This document shows, in pieces, positions 8,475-18,240 of a DNA stretch of 64,000 nucleotides; positions within the stretch are counted from its first letter, which is position 1; the number at the start of each line of letters is the position of its first letter. This DNA comes from Marinomonas sp. MED121 (GTDB lineage Bacteria > Pseudomonadota > Gammaproteobacteria > Pseudomonadales > Marinomonadaceae): the NCBI RefSeq assembly GCF_000153025.1, contig NZ_CH672432.1, positions 72,826 through 136,825 of the forward strand. Reading direction: 5' to 3'. The notes below the pieces were generated by a model. That model saw only the letters and a program-made list of their open reading frames with translations. It ran no database searches and had not been told where the DNA came from. A program made the translations under genes and the position numbers.

Positions 8475-9857
8475 ATGTTAAAAGTTTATAATACCCTAAG
8501 TGGTAAGAAAGAAGAGTTTGTCCCTTTAGTACCTGGCAAAGTGGGTATGTATGTATGTGGTAATACCGTTTACGATTATTGCCATATTGGCCATGCCAGA
8601 GCCATGATTTCGTTTGATATTATTGCTCGCCATATACGTTTTAGTGGCTTTGACTTGAACTATGTTAGAAATATCACGGATGTTGATGACAAGATTATAA
8701 AGCGCGCTGCAGAAAATGATGAAACACCTGAATCACTTACTCTTAGAATGATTGAGGCGCAAACACAGGATGAGCTTAAACTAGGTAATAAGTTACCCGA
8801 TAGGGAGCCTAAGGCAACAGAATTTATGCAAGAAATCATTGATATGATTTCTGTACTTGTTGACAAAGGGTTTGCGTATCAAGGGTCGACAGGGGATGTG
8901 TATTTTCGTACTGAAAAGCATGAAGCTTACGGTAAATTAAATAATCGTAAACTTGAAGACATGCTTGCTGGTGCTCGTATTGATGTAGAAAGTGCCAAAG
9001 AAAACCCGGCTGACTTTGTATTATGGAAGTCAGCAAAAGAGGGTGAAGTTCATTGGCAGTCTCCATGGGGGATAGGTCGTCCTGGATGGCATATTGAGTG
9101 TTCTGCTATGTCGACTAACTGCTTAGGGCCTCATTTTGATATTCATGGAGGGGGACCTGATCTTAAATTCCCGCATCATGAAAATGAAATTGCCCAATCT
9201 GAGTGCGCTAACGGCACTGACTATGTCAACTATTGGATGCACTGTGGCGCGGTTAGGGTAAATAATGAAAAAATGTCTAAATCCTTAGGTAATTTTTTCA
9301 CTGTTCGTGACGTGCTTGAAAAATATAATCCTGAAGTCATTCGCTTCTTGATGGTATCAAGCCAGTATCGAAGTCCGATTGATTATTCAGAGCAAAGTTT
9401 GCTGGAAGCCAAGGTTGGGCTTGAGCGTATGTATACCAGTTTGCAAGGCCAGGCTTTGACAGACGATTATATTGCATCTAGTTATACTGAGCGCTACCAG
9501 CAAGCCATGGATGACGACTTTAATACACCGGTTGCGATTTCAGTCTTGTTTGATCTTGTAAGAGAATTAAATAAAGCTAAGGCTTCTGCTGCTGATAATG
9601 CACCAATTTTGGCAAAAGAGTTAAGTGTACTGGCTGAATTGCTTGGTTTGTTGGGTCAAGATCCTGAGTACTTTCTAAAAAATAGTGTGCTCAATAATGG
9701 CATCTCTGAAGCTGAAATTGAGACATTAATTGCAGAGCGTATTCAGGCTAGAAAAGATAAGAACTTTGCTAGAAGTGATGAAATAAGGGATGAACTTTCA
9801 GAGCAAGGGATTACCTTGTTAGATTCTAGAGAGGGCACTAGCTGGACGCGTCGCTAA
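8475..9857 (+). CDS. cysS: Cysteine-tRNA ligase
   Basis: Class I synthetase charging tRNA-Cys, 460 residues, the usual length. Visible signatures are the zinc cysteine C28 (MYVCGNTVYD), HIGH at 37-40, the zinc-site segments HIECSAMS and FPHHENEIAQSE, and KMSKS at 266-270. The C-terminal helical domain ends with DSREGTSWTRR. It is translated right after glnS and is followed by a strong hairpin terminator. Confidence 0.96.
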   Translation: MLKVYNTLSGKKEEFVPLVPGKVGMYVCGNTVYDYCHIGHARAMISFDIIARHIRFSGFDLNYVRNITDVDDKIIKRAAENDETPESLTLRMIEAQTQDELKLGNKLPDREPKATEFMQEIIDMISVLVDKGFAYQGSTGDVYFRTEKHEAYGKLNNRKLEDMLAGARIDVESAKENPADFVLWKSAKEGEVHWQSPWGIGRPGWHIECSAMSTNCLGPHFDIHGGGPDLKFPHHENEIAQSECANGTDYVNYWMHCGAVRVNNEKMSKSLGNFFTVRDVLEKYNPEVIRFLMVSSQYRSPIDYSEQSLLEAKVGLERMYTSLQGQALTDDYIASSYTERYQQAMDDDFNTPVAISVLFDLVRELNKAKASAADNAPILAKELSVLAELLGLLGQDPEYFLKNSVLNNGISEAEIETLIAERIQARKDKNFARSDEIRDELSEQGITLLDSREGTSWTRR

Positions 9858-9874
9858 GTAATCTAATCTCGTAT

Positions 9875-9898
9875 AAAGGCCAGCTAGTGCTGGCCTTT
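9875..9898. terminator. Bidirectional terminator after cysS
   Basis: AAAGGCCAGC, loop TAGT, GCTGGCCTTT: a perfect 10-base stem with A-run and T-run on either side, so it can end transcription from cysS (plus) and from the convergent stress-protein gene (minus). Confidence 0.85.
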
Positions 9899-9906
9899 AT
9901 TTGTGC

Positions 9907-10338
9907 TTAATTTTTCACTCTGACGGCGAGAACATCGCAAGGGGCACCGTGCAAAACCCCATTGGCGGTAGAGCCGAGTAGAAGAGCAAGACCATGTCGC
10001 CCATGGCTACCGACAACAATGAGATTGGTGTCATTCTCTTCAGCCACTCTGTGTATTTCACTTTCAATACCACCTTGAGAAATGATGGCTTTTTCGATGG
10101 GACAATTTATTTGTTCACACAAAGCGTCAAGCTTCTCTTGTGCACTTGTTTGCAGTTGATGTTGAATGTCGGTGATATCAATGGGCACATCGCCGCCATA
10201 GGCGTAGTTGAGTGACTCAATCACATGAAGTATAACGAGCTTTGCATCATAGGTTGCGCATAAGCGTACCGCTTTTTCGACAACTTGAAGGTTTTCTTCT
10301 GTAAGGTCTGCTGCTAATAAAATTCTTTGGTATGGCAT
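9907..10338 (-). CDS. Universal stress protein, UspA family
   Basis: A 143-residue single Usp domain. It opens with YQRILLAADLTEENL and ends with the ATP-binding signature VVGSHGRHGLALLLGSTANGV, matching G-2X-G-9X-G(S/T), so it probably binds ATP like the MJ0577 class. It is cytoplasmic. A GGAGGTT-like ribosome site precedes the ATG. It faces cysS across a shared terminator and diverges from a membrane-anchored unknown protein. The exact role in stress resistance is not deducible. Confidence 0.9.
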   Translation of the reverse strand: MPYQRILLAADLTEENLQVVEKAVRLCATYDAKLVILHVIESLNYAYGGDVPIDITDIQHQLQTSAQEKLDALCEQINCPIEKAIISQGGIESEIHRVAEENDTNLIVVGSHGRHGLALLLGSTANGVLHGAPCDVLAVRVKN

Positions 10339-10395
10339 ATAAACCTCCGAAAGGGTTTGTATATTCTTATATTAGTTCAAACATGAGTAAATTTT

Positions 10396-10881
10396 ATGAC
10401 TATTTTAATTGTGGTTGCGATTGTTGCCTCAATGCTAGGTTCTATTTTATGGCTAATGCCAAGTAAGCGCGATCAGGATAGAATGAAATTACGTCTTCTT
10501 GCCCGAAAAAGTCAATTAGGTGTACAACTTACACATATAGAGTTACCCGATAAATGGGATAAGTCAACGACAAAAGTGAAAGTGACTGCTTATCATAAGT
10601 TTCGAATTAACAAACTAAAAGCGTTAGATCATGAGATTGGTATCTACCCCTACGAGGTCTGGAAGCATGAAAAGGTGACAGATAACTGGTATTCAGCGAT
10701 GCCCATTCCCTTGTCTGACAAGAGCGCTGCACTACTGGAAAACAAGATGGATGCTTTCAAGGCTATTCAGATTACAAAAGACGCTGTGTCCTTGTATTGG
10801 GATGAAAGAGGGGATGAAAGTGATATCGTCGCCATCCAATCACTTCTAAATGAGTTAGAAGCAATTGAAGGGTTATATTGA
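10396..10881 (+). CDS. Hypothetical protein with N-terminal membrane anchor
   Basis: A 161-residue protein with one hydrophobic segment at residues 2-20 (ILIVVAIVASMLGSILWLM), followed by basic residues (PSKRDQDRMKLRLLARK) that should keep the rest in the cytoplasm. The remainder is soluble, mixed alpha/beta, without a motif I recognise. It ends 4 bases before the convergent next gene, which also has an N-terminal anchor; the two may work at the membrane but this is only proximity. Confidence 0.75.
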   Translation: MTILIVVAIVASMLGSILWLMPSKRDQDRMKLRLLARKSQLGVQLTHIELPDKWDKSTTKVKVTAYHKFRINKLKALDHEIGIYPYEVWKHEKVTDNWYSAMPIPLSDKSAALLENKMDAFKAIQITKDAVSLYWDERGDESDIVAIQSLLNELEAIEGLY

Positions 10882-10885
10882 TAAA

Positions 10886-11653
10886 TTAAACGTCGTCATC
10901 AAAAGCTGAAATATCTACAGGCTTAGAGAGCTCTTCAACCAAGGCTTGAGCTTCTTCTGGTGTTTCAGCATTTTCTATTGCTTTAAGCTCAGGCTCATAA
11001 ATTTCTTTTATTTTTTCATCCACATAGGTTTCCAGTGCTTTCTTTTCAGGGCGCTGGATAGGGTCGGCCTTAATGTGAGACAAAATTACACCAAATAACG
11101 TTCTGGCAACGCGGGGATCACCTGTTGCCATATTGGTATTAGCTTGTACTAACTGACGATTGATTTGTAAGTCTAAATTGAGCCACTTTAAATAGTCATA
11201 GCAGGCTTGGTAGTGTGAATGGCTTATACGTCCTTTTCTGCGCATAAAAAGGAGCAGCTTAGCCAGTTTTGTTAAGCGCTCTTTATAATTCGCCTTCTCT
11301 TGAAAACTAAATAAAGTAGGAGAAGTATTGTATTCAATTAGGTCCTGATTACGTTCTTCCTCAGCTTTAGCGATTCGTTGTTCAATTGAATCTATGTCAT
11401 CACTGTAATTAATGAGATCGCGTAAGGTGTCGATATAAAAGTCATACAGAACATCAGTAACAATAGGATCAGTATTAATTTGCGTTATGCCGTTGATCTG
11501 ACTATATGTTCTGTCGGCACGATTCAATAGTTTCACTTGGGTAAGACGACGTTCAGTTTCTTCCTTTTCTTTCTGGTGTGCTCGGCTGCCAATGATCACA
11601 GAAAGAACAACTATGATGAATAAAAAAATAATGGTAACAATTTGCAATGTCAC
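10886..11653 (-). CDS. Membrane-anchored helical protein of unknown function
   Basis: A 255-residue protein with an N-terminal transmembrane segment (residues 3-22, rich in I, V, F), a charged coiled-coil-like stretch (HQKEKEETERRLTQVKLLNR) and further helical parts (EQRIAKAEEERNQ near 90). The C-terminus is acidic (EELSKPVDISAFDDDV). It is divergent from topA. I do not recognise the family. It looks like a cytoplasmic-facing, bitopic membrane protein of scaffold type. Confidence 0.75.
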   Translation of the reverse strand: MTLQIVTIIFLFIIVVLSVIIGSRAHQKEKEETERRLTQVKLLNRADRTYSQINGITQINTDPIVTDVLYDFYIDTLRDLINYSDDIDSIEQRIAKAEEERNQDLIEYNTSPTLFSFQEKANYKERLTKLAKLLLFMRRKGRISHSHYQACYDYLKWLNLDLQINRQLVQANTNMATGDPRVARTLFGVILSHIKADPIQRPEKKALETYVDEKIKEIYEPELKAIENAETPEEAQALVEELSKPVDISAFDDDV

Positions 11654-11848
11654 TATGTATTGTCCTCTGACGATGAATTCAGTATGTTAAATATAGATTT
11701 TTTCAAAGAATTAGAAAATTATCTCGCAAACAATACAGTGATAGCTTGTTATATAAAAGGGGTTTGCTTAATATCACGACCCCGACGATGTTAACTGCAC
11801 AATTTTGCAGAATCGGAGATGTACTTTACATAAGGCCTATATTAGAAA

Positions 11849-14485
11849 ATGGGAAAATCACTGGTAATAGTGGAATCGCCAGCCAAGGCGAAGACAATTA
11901 ATAAATATTTAGGTAGTGGCTATGTTGTAAAGTCCAGTGTTGGACATATACGCGATCTACCGACTGGCACCACTTCAACCTCTACGCCTCAAGAGCGAGC
12001 TAAACAAGCAGCGCTCACGCGTAAGATGTCGGCAGAAGAGAAAGTTGTTTATAAAAGCCGTAAGGCTCGTCAACAGCTGATCAATCGTATGGGTGTAGAC
12101 CCAGAAAATAACTGGGAAGCCAAATACGAGGTTTTGCCTGGTAAAGAAAAAGTGGTTGATGAGCTTAAACGACTTGCTAAGAATGCTGACACCATCTATC
12201 TCGCAACCGATTTGGATAGAGAGGGAGAGGCGATTGCATGGCATCTTCGTGAGGCCATTGGTGGTGACGATAGTCGATACAAGCGTGTTGTTTTTAACGA
12301 AATCACTGAAAAAGCAATCACAGAAGCCTTTGATGTGCCTTCAGAGCTTGATATAAACCGAGTTAACGCACAACAGGCGAGACGCTTTTTAGATCGTGTT
12401 GTTGGCTTTATGGTTTCTCCATTGCTTTGGGCTAAAGTGGCACGCGGCTTATCAGCTGGGCGTGTACAGTCAGTGGCGGTGCGCTTAATTGTTGAGCGTG
12501 AGCAAAGTATTCGAGCATTTAATCCAGATGAGTTCTGGGAAATGGATGCTATCTTACAAACGCCAAAGCAAGCAAAGATCAAGTTTGAAGTTGCTAAATA
12601 TCAAGACAAAGAATACAGACCAACCAGTGAGTCTGACTCTAATTTGCATTTGGCGCGTTTACAAAATGCGTCTTATAGCGTGGCTAAACGTGAAGATAAA
12701 CCAACGAGCAGTAAGCCAAGTGCGCCATTTATCACCTCAACGCTTCAGCAGGCGGCCAGTACCCGTTTAAGCTTTGGCGTTAAGAAAACCATGATGTTGG
12801 CTCAACGTCTTTATGAAGCGGGTTATATTACCTACATGCGAACTGACTCGACCAATTTGAGTCAAGAGGCTGTGGCTGCGCTTAGGGACTATGTTGAGTC
12901 TAATTTTGGCAGTGAATATTTGCCTGAGAAAGCCATTAGTTACTCAAGTAAAGAAGGTGCTCAAGAAGCTCATGAGGCAATTCGTCCTTCTGATGTCACC
13001 TTGTTACCCGAGTTCTTAAAAGGCATGGAAAAAGATGCCCATCGACTTTATGAGTTGATTCGTAATCAGTTTATGGCATGTCAAATGACACCTGCACGTT
13101 ATACCTCAACCACTGTTACCTTGGTTGTCGATGAGTACGAGCTTAAAGCAAAGGGTAGAATCTTACGTTTTGACGGTTATACCCGTGTCTTGACACCTCT
13201 TGGTAAGAAGAGTGAAGACAATATTTTGCCAGATATTGGTCAAGGTGAAAGTTTACAACTTGAACAACTTATCCCTGAGCAGCACTTTACTAAACCGCCA
13301 GCAAGATACAGTGAAGCTAGCTTGGTAAAAGAGCTTGAAAAACGTGGCATTGGCCGACCTTCTACGTATGCATCTATCATATCTACAATCCAAGATCGTG
13401 GTTATGTGAGAACAGAAGGGCGTCGTTTTTATGCTGAGAAAATGGGTGATATCGTCACTGACCGTTTAGTAAATAGCTTCCAAACCTTAATGGGTTATGA
13501 TTTTACTGCGCAAATGGAAGAAAGGCTTGATGATATTGCTGAAGGTCGTGATGACTGGATTCAAACCTTAAATGCCTTTTACCGTGACTTTAGCAAAACC
13601 CTGAATGTTGCTGAGCACCCTGAAACGGGTATGACGCAAAATGCGCCGACACCAACAGATATTGAATGTCCAACCTGTTCAAGACCTATGCAGATACGTA
13701 CTGCGAGTACTGGTGTCTTCTTGTCTTGTTCTGGTTATGCCTTGCCACCCAAAGAGCGTTGTAAAGCGACAATTAACCTTGTCAGTGGTGACGAAGTTGT
13801 CGCTATTTATGATGATGAGGCGGAATCTAAGGCATTAATTAATAAGCGTCGCTGCAAAATTTGTGACTCAGCAATGGATAGTTACCTTATTGATGAGCAG
13901 CGCAAACTGCATGTATGTGGTAATAACCCAAGCTGCAGTGGCTTTGAAGTAGAAGAGGGTTCATTCAAAATTAAAGGCTATGATGGCCCTGTGCTTGAAT
14001 GTGATAAATGTTCTTCTGAAATGCAGCTGAAAACGGGCCGTTTTGGCAAATACTTTGGTTGTACAAATGAAGAGTGTAAAAATACCCGTAAATTGCTGAA
14101 GAATGGTGAAGCTGCGCCACCAAAAATGGACCCTGTGCCTATGCCTGATTTGGCATGTCTAAAAGTTGAAGATCATTATGTTCTTCGTGATGGTGCAACG
14201 GGCTTATTCTTAGCGGCTAGCCAATTTCCAAGAAAGCGTGAAACACGAGCGCCTCTGGTTGCTGAACTGATACCTTACATGGATCAAATTGATCCTAAGT
14301 ATCATTTTTTCAAAGATGCGCCTTTGGCTGACTCAGAAGGTCGACCTGCCATTATCCGTTATAGCCGTAAGACAAAAGAGCAATATGTTATGTCTGAGGA
14401 AGAGGGTAAGCCAACAGGCTGGAAGGCTTACTTTGTTGATTCAAAATGGGTCATTGAAGAAGCAAAGAAAAAGGCTAAAAAATAA
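11849..14485 (+). CDS. topA: DNA topoisomerase I
   Basis: Type IA topoisomerase relaxing negative supercoils, 878 residues, close to the E. coli length. The TOPRIM start [14 protein letters not shown] is followed by [13 protein letters not shown]. The catalytic tyrosine is Y329 in [20 protein letters not shown] and the [14 protein letters not shown] segment are present. C-terminal zinc-ribbon repeats are intact, for example [16 protein letters not shown] and CDKCSSEM, each with its second cysteine pair. The following small gene begins at the next base. The upstream 195 bases separate it from the divergent membrane protein. Confidence 0.97.
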   Translation: MGKSLVIVESPAKAKTINKYLGSGYVVKSSVGHIRDLPTGTTSTSTPQERAKQAALTRKMSAEEKVVYKSRKARQQLINRMGVDPENNWEAKYEVLPGKEKVVDELKRLAKNADTIYLATDLDREGEAIAWHLREAIGGDDSRYKRVVFNEITEKAITEAFDVPSELDINRVNAQQARRFLDRVVGFMVSPLLWAKVARGLSAGRVQSVAVRLIVEREQSIRAFNPDEFWEMDAILQTPKQAKIKFEVAKYQDKEYRPTSESDSNLHLARLQNASYSVAKREDKPTSSKPSAPFITSTLQQAASTRLSFGVKKTMMLAQRLYEAGYITYMRTDSTNLSQEAVAALRDYVESNFGSEYLPEKAISYSSKEGAQEAHEAIRPSDVTLLPEFLKGMEKDAHRLYELIRNQFMACQMTPARYTSTTVTLVVDEYELKAKGRILRFDGYTRVLTPLGKKSEDNILPDIGQGESLQLEQLIPEQHFTKPPARYSEASLVKELEKRGIGRPSTYASIISTIQDRGYVRTEGRRFYAEKMGDIVTDRLVNSFQTLMGYDFTAQMEERLDDIAEGRDDWIQTLNAFYRDFSKTLNVAEHPETGMTQNAPTPTDIECPTCSRPMQIRTASTGVFLSCSGYALPPKERCKATINLVSGDEVVAIYDDEAESKALINKRRCKICDSAMDSYLIDEQRKLHVCGNNPSCSGFEVEEGSFKIKGYDGPVLECDKCSSEMQLKTGRFGKYFGCTNEECKNTRKLLKNGEAAPPKMDPVPMPDLACLKVEDHYVLRDGATGLFLAASQFPRKRETRAPLVAELIPYMDQIDPKYHFFKDAPLADSEGRPAIIRYSRKTKEQYVMSEEEGKPTGWKAYFVDSKWVIEEAKKKAKK

Positions 14486-14944
14486 ATGAGTTCTGCAGCA
14501 AGTATGACTAACCAAAGGTTAGATATCGCTAGAAAATTCTTGTCTATGCCGAGCTCAGAACAAAAATGGATGGAGCCAGCATTTGAAAATGCGGCTCTTT
14601 TTCATTTGCAAAGTGCGCTTATGGGGCTTTTGCAAGAAGTAAAACAAGCGTATCATCTTAGCTCGGAAATTGATTTGCTAAAACTTAGCCAAGATGCAAA
14701 GTCGAAACAGATAAGTATTCCTGTAATTAACGAACTCATGGAGTTGCAGGCAAACCAATCATCTTGGTTTAGCCAATTACAGCATGCTTTTGAGGCTAGC
14801 TTAAAATGCCATCCCAATTTCTATAATGCTAAACAAAGTAATTTAATTGTTAGTGCGGTTGATGATAGATCTGCCAGCATGACATATTTAAACGCTCTAA
14901 CCGAATTGACACTTAGGTTTAGAGAAGAATCCTCAGAGTACTAA
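14486..14944 (+). CDS. DUF6586-like protein next to topA
   Basis: A 152-residue, mostly helical soluble protein that starts with the base after the topA stop, so it is almost surely translated from the topA message. Position and size match the small gene that follows topA in Pseudomonas (I recall it as DUF6586), and features such as FHLQSALMGLLQEVKQAY fit that family as I remember it. Function is unknown. The next small gene starts 4 bases later. Confidence 0.65.
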   Translation: MSSAASMTNQRLDIARKFLSMPSSEQKWMEPAFENAALFHLQSALMGLLQEVKQAYHLSSEIDLLKLSQDAKSKQISIPVINELMELQANQSSWFSQLQHAFEASLKCHPNFYNAKQSNLIVSAVDDRSASMTYLNALTELTLRFREESSEY

Positions 14945-14948
14945 TAAT

Positions 14949-15218
14949 ATGAATGAGTCGTATCTAGAGATAGTTGAACTAGAAAATGGCGAAATTGTTT
15001 TGCGCCCAGCAAGTGACGAGGGTGTTGAAACAGAACCTTTAGCGGTGCTGAAAATTTCTGATACTACTAAAGCTTATCTTCAAGATAGATATTTTGAACT
15101 TGCTAAAAGAATGTTTCATGCGGGGATTGATTTTGTTTATTCAGAAGATTTTCCTGAATCTGAAGTGCATGAAACGATGGATGAAGCGCTTGCATCAGAT
15201 GCAAAAGTAATACATTAA
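14949..15218 (+). CDS. Small acidic hypothetical protein
   Basis: An 89-residue acidic protein (SEDFPESEVHETMDEALASD near the C-terminus) with no membrane segment. It is the third gene of the topA unit and its counterpart sits at the same place in Pseudomonas as I remember it, between topA and lexA. No catalytic motif is visible. The cell-division inhibitor gene sulA, which lies here in Pseudomonas, is not found. Confidence 0.7.
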   Translation: MNESYLEIVELENGEIVLRPASDEGVETEPLAVLKISDTTKAYLQDRYFELAKRMFHAGIDFVYSEDFPESEVHETMDEALASDAKVIH

Positions 15219-15220
15219 AA

Positions 15221-15260
15221 AATTAACCCATAAAGAAAGTAATTTATTTATGGGTTAATT
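15221..15260. terminator. Shared terminator between the topA unit and lexA
   Basis: AATTAACCCATAAA (15221-15234) is the exact reverse complement of TTTATGGGTTAATT (15247-15260), with a 12-base loop. It lies in the 49-base gap between convergent stops, so it probably serves both directions. Confidence 0.75.
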
Positions 15261-15267
15261 TAATTAT

Positions 15268-15888
15268 TTAGATTGATTGTCTTATGACACCAACAGACAA
15301 GCCTTCTATAGCAAATTCTTCACTTTCAAGATCGACCAGAATGTCATTGAATTCTTCATTTTCGGCAATCAGGCGAATTGTATTTCCCTTTTTCTCAAAA
15401 CGTTTTACGGTAACTTCATCGCCAATTCGTGCAACCACTATTTGGCCGTTTCTTACTGTTGATGTTTTATGAACGGCTAGTAAGTCACCTTCCATGATGC
15501 CGACGTCTTTCATGCTCATACCATTGACAGAGAGAAGGTAGTCGGCTTGTGGAGAGAACATACTTGCCGGCACTTGAACATGAGAAGCAACATTCTCTTG
15601 GGCTAGGATGGGGTAACCAGCAGCAACCTTACCTATTATGGGTAGGCCTAATTCAGTGTTGGCATCATTGCTTGCTTCGTCGATAATACGCAAGCCACGA
15701 GAGGCTCCTGGCAAGATTTCGATTGCGCCTTTTTTACAAAGGGCCTTTAAATGTTCTTCGGCGGCGTTAGGGGACTTGAAACCTAATTTATTCGCAATTT
15801 CAGCACGTGTTGGTGGAAAACCCGTTTCAGCAATAAAGTCACGGATAGTATCCATTACATCGGATTGTCTTTTTGTAAGTTTAATCAT
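15268..15888 (-). CDS. lexA: SOS repressor LexA
   Basis: LexA represses DNA-damage genes and cleaves itself when RecA is activated. At 206 residues, it has the N-terminal winged helix ([38 protein letters not shown]), the cleavage bond A90-G91 in KVAAGYPI, the nucleophile S125 in NGMSMKD and the general base K162 in VTVKRF. Two tandem operator-like boxes lie between it and the divergent dinG, so autorepression is expected. Confidence 0.97.
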   Translation of the reverse strand: MIKLTKRQSDVMDTIRDFIAETGFPPTRAEIANKLGFKSPNAAEEHLKALCKKGAIEILPGASRGLRIIDEASNDANTELGLPIIGKVAAGYPILAQENVASHVQVPASMFSPQADYLLSVNGMSMKDVGIMEGDLLAVHKTSTVRNGQIVVARIGDEVTVKRFEKKGNTIRLIAENEEFNDILVDLESEEFAIEGLSVGVIRQSI

Positions 15889-15895
15889 AAGGCAT

Positions 15896-15911
15896 CTGGT
15901 TGTTTGTACAG
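15896..15911. promoter_or_regulatory. LexA box 1 (lexA-proximal)
   Basis: CTGGTTGTTTGTACAG matches CTGT-N8-ACAG with one mismatch (CTGG for CTGT). It starts 8 bases upstream of the lexA ATG and 19 bases (centre to centre) from the second box. Confidence 0.6.
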
Positions 15912-15914
15912 TAA

Positions 15915-15930
15915 CTGTTATTATATACAG
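15915..15930. promoter_or_regulatory. LexA box 2 (dinG-proximal)
   Basis: CTGTTATTATATACAG is a perfect CTGT-N8-ACAG SOS box with the AT-rich core typical of gammaproteobacteria. It ends 27 bases before dinG and lies between the divergent lexA and dinG, so it probably controls both. Confidence 0.9.
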
Positions 15931-15957
15931 CTTTTAAAGGGATACTCAATTAAATAA

Positions 15958-18093
15958 ATGCTTTCAGATGAATTAAAGTCAAAAATCCAAGCTGCTTACC
16001 GTTCTAGCTTAAAGGCAAAAGGCCATAATGCACGATCGGGACAAAGACAAATGATAGCGTCAATTGCCAGAACCTTAGGCAATGTTTCACCTGATAGTGA
16101 AGGCAATCGTTTGGGTGAAAAACATGTTGCGGTGATCGAAGCGGGTACAGGTACAGGTAAAACCTTGTCCTATTGTCTGGCTGCCATTCCCATTGCCAAA
16201 GCAAGAGGCAAAACCTTAGTCATCTCAACGGCAACGGTTGCTTTGCAAGAACAAATTTTACATAAAGAGTTGCCCGACCTACTAAAGCACACGGACTATC
16301 AATTTAAATACACCTTAGCCAAAGGGCGGGGGCGCTATTTATGTCTTAATCATCTTGAGAGTCATTTAGATGACGAGGCACAAGCTACCGATGATATGTT
16401 CGCAGGTTTGTTCGAACAGCACTTGCAGCCAGGAGATATCAATACCGCCCTATATAAAGAGATGGACGATGCTATAAAGGCCGGCACTTGGGATGGCGAT
16501 AAGGATAATTGGTCTGGAATTGTTAGGGAGCAAGATTGGGGGCGTTTGAAGACAGACCACCAACAATGTACCAACCGAAATTGCGCTAACTTTAGTGCTT
16601 GCCCTTTTTACAAAGCCAGAGCTGAAATTGAAGTGGCTGATGTCATTGTCGCTAACCATGATCTTGTGTTGGCCGATTTATCCTTGGGTGGAGGTGCTAT
16701 ACTGACTGCGCCCAATGACACCATCTATGTCTTTGATGAGGGACATCATTTACCAGATAAGGCAATCAATCATTTTCGTCATGAATTAAGACTGCAGCAA
16801 AGTATTTTATGGTTAAGGCAATTAGAAAAAAATCTACTAAACCTCAAGCAAGAGCTCACTGATGATGTCAGTGTGACCGGGCAATTGCTTTTTAAAATTC
16901 CCCAAATGATTCAAACAATTGTAAATTTTATCCAGTATGCTCAACAAGGCTTAGCGCCTTTTATTAATAACTTAACGGATTTAGAAAATAACGAATTACA
17001 CCGGTTTGAATTTGGCATTATCCCAGAAGAACTAAGACAACTTTCCTATAGCCTTCAAACCTCGTATCAAAAGCTTTACGCTGCTATTGAATCTATTCAC
17101 GATGAGTGTAAAAAAGTAAAACAGAATGAGGGGATGGGAGTCAACAGCGAAACAGCCGAAGTTTGGTTGCCAATTTTAGGGGTAGTGCTTGGCCGCTTAG
17201 AGCAAGCGAAATCATTATGGTTGTTATATTCAAGTGCTGATGACCAAAATTTCCCACCTAATGCACGATGGTTGACTTTAACTGGTCAAGGCATGGAACA
17301 GGATATTGAATTAGGTGGTTCACCTATTCTGGCGGCTCATACCTTGAGAATGCAGTTATGGGATAAATGTTACGGGGCCATTGTTACTTCAGCGACATTG
17401 ACTGCCTTGAATCAATTTCATCGCTTTAATATGCGCAGTGGTGTACCAAAAGACTCTGAATATTTAAGAGTGATTAGCCCCTTTGATTTTCGTGAAAATG
17501 CGGTTTTAACCGTTCCCAAATTAGCTCATGAACCTAATAATGCAGATATGCATACGCAAGAAATTGTTAAATACTTAAATGATGAAGTTGACCTTGAAGG
17601 CGCCAGTTTAGTGCTTTTCTCTTCTAGAAAGCAGATGGAAGCGGTAGCAGAGGCGGTTGATAGTAAACTTAAAGACATTATGCTTATTCAAGGTGAACAA
17701 TCTAAACGCATCATTCTAGAAAGCCATAAAGAAAGTATTGATAAGGACAAAGGCAGTTTGTTATTGGGCCTAGCCAGTTTTGCAGAAGGTGTGGACTTAC
17801 CAGGAAAATATTTAACGCATGTGGTGATTGCCAAAATCCCTTTTTCTGTTCCCGATGATCCGGTTGACGCAACTTTGGCAGAATGGATACAAAAAAGAGG
17901 GGGGAACCCTTTTATGGAGATTTCAATCCCTGATGCCTCTTTAAAGTTAGTCCAGGCAACAGGACGACTGCTTAGGAGCGAAAAAGACACGGGTAAAATA
18001 TGCATTTTAGATAAACGCTTAATTACTAAACGCTACGGCAAGAACCTGATTGACAGTTTACCGCCGTATTCCTTGGCACTAGAACCGCATTAG
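15958..18093 (+). CDS. dinG: ATP-dependent DNA helicase DinG
   Basis: Superfamily 2, XPD-like 5'-3' helicase that unwinds R-loops and damaged forks. It is 711 residues long, matching E. coli DinG. Walker A GTGTGKT is at 63-69. The Fe-S cluster cysteines C129, C204, C209 and C215 are all present (RYLCLNH, HQQCTNRNCANFSAC). The Walker B box is DEGH at 260-263. C-terminal motifs include LASFAEGVDLPG and QATGRLLRSEKDTG. It is induced by DNA damage in E. coli, and the SOS boxes upstream agree. Confidence 0.95.
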   Translation: MLSDELKSKIQAAYRSSLKAKGHNARSGQRQMIASIARTLGNVSPDSEGNRLGEKHVAVIEAGTGTGKTLSYCLAAIPIAKARGKTLVISTATVALQEQILHKELPDLLKHTDYQFKYTLAKGRGRYLCLNHLESHLDDEAQATDDMFAGLFEQHLQPGDINTALYKEMDDAIKAGTWDGDKDNWSGIVREQDWGRLKTDHQQCTNRNCANFSACPFYKARAEIEVADVIVANHDLVLADLSLGGGAILTAPNDTIYVFDEGHHLPDKAINHFRHELRLQQSILWLRQLEKNLLNLKQELTDDVSVTGQLLFKIPQMIQTIVNFIQYAQQGLAPFINNLTDLENNELHRFEFGIIPEELRQLSYSLQTSYQKLYAAIESIHDECKKVKQNEGMGVNSETAEVWLPILGVVLGRLEQAKSLWLLYSSADDQNFPPNARWLTLTGQGMEQDIELGGSPILAAHTLRMQLWDKCYGAIVTSATLTALNQFHRFNMRSGVPKDSEYLRVISPFDFRENAVLTVPKLAHEPNNADMHTQEIVKYLNDEVDLEGASLVLFSSRKQMEAVAEAVDSKLKDIMLIQGEQSKRIILESHKESIDKDKGSLLLGLASFAEGVDLPGKYLTHVVIAKIPFSVPDDPVDATLAEWIQKRGGNPFMEISIPDASLKLVQATGRLLRSEKDTGKICILDKRLITKRYGKNLIDSLPPYSLALEPH

Positions 18094-18240
18094 TCAAAAA
18101 TGACTATTTAAAATAACTGTATAATTGGGTGGCATTTCTGTAAACTCCACCCAAATCAATTTTAGTGATACATCATTATTCAAACGCTTTTACGGCATTT
18201 GGATCCACAAGACATATAACAGAAGAACATAGATTCCAAT

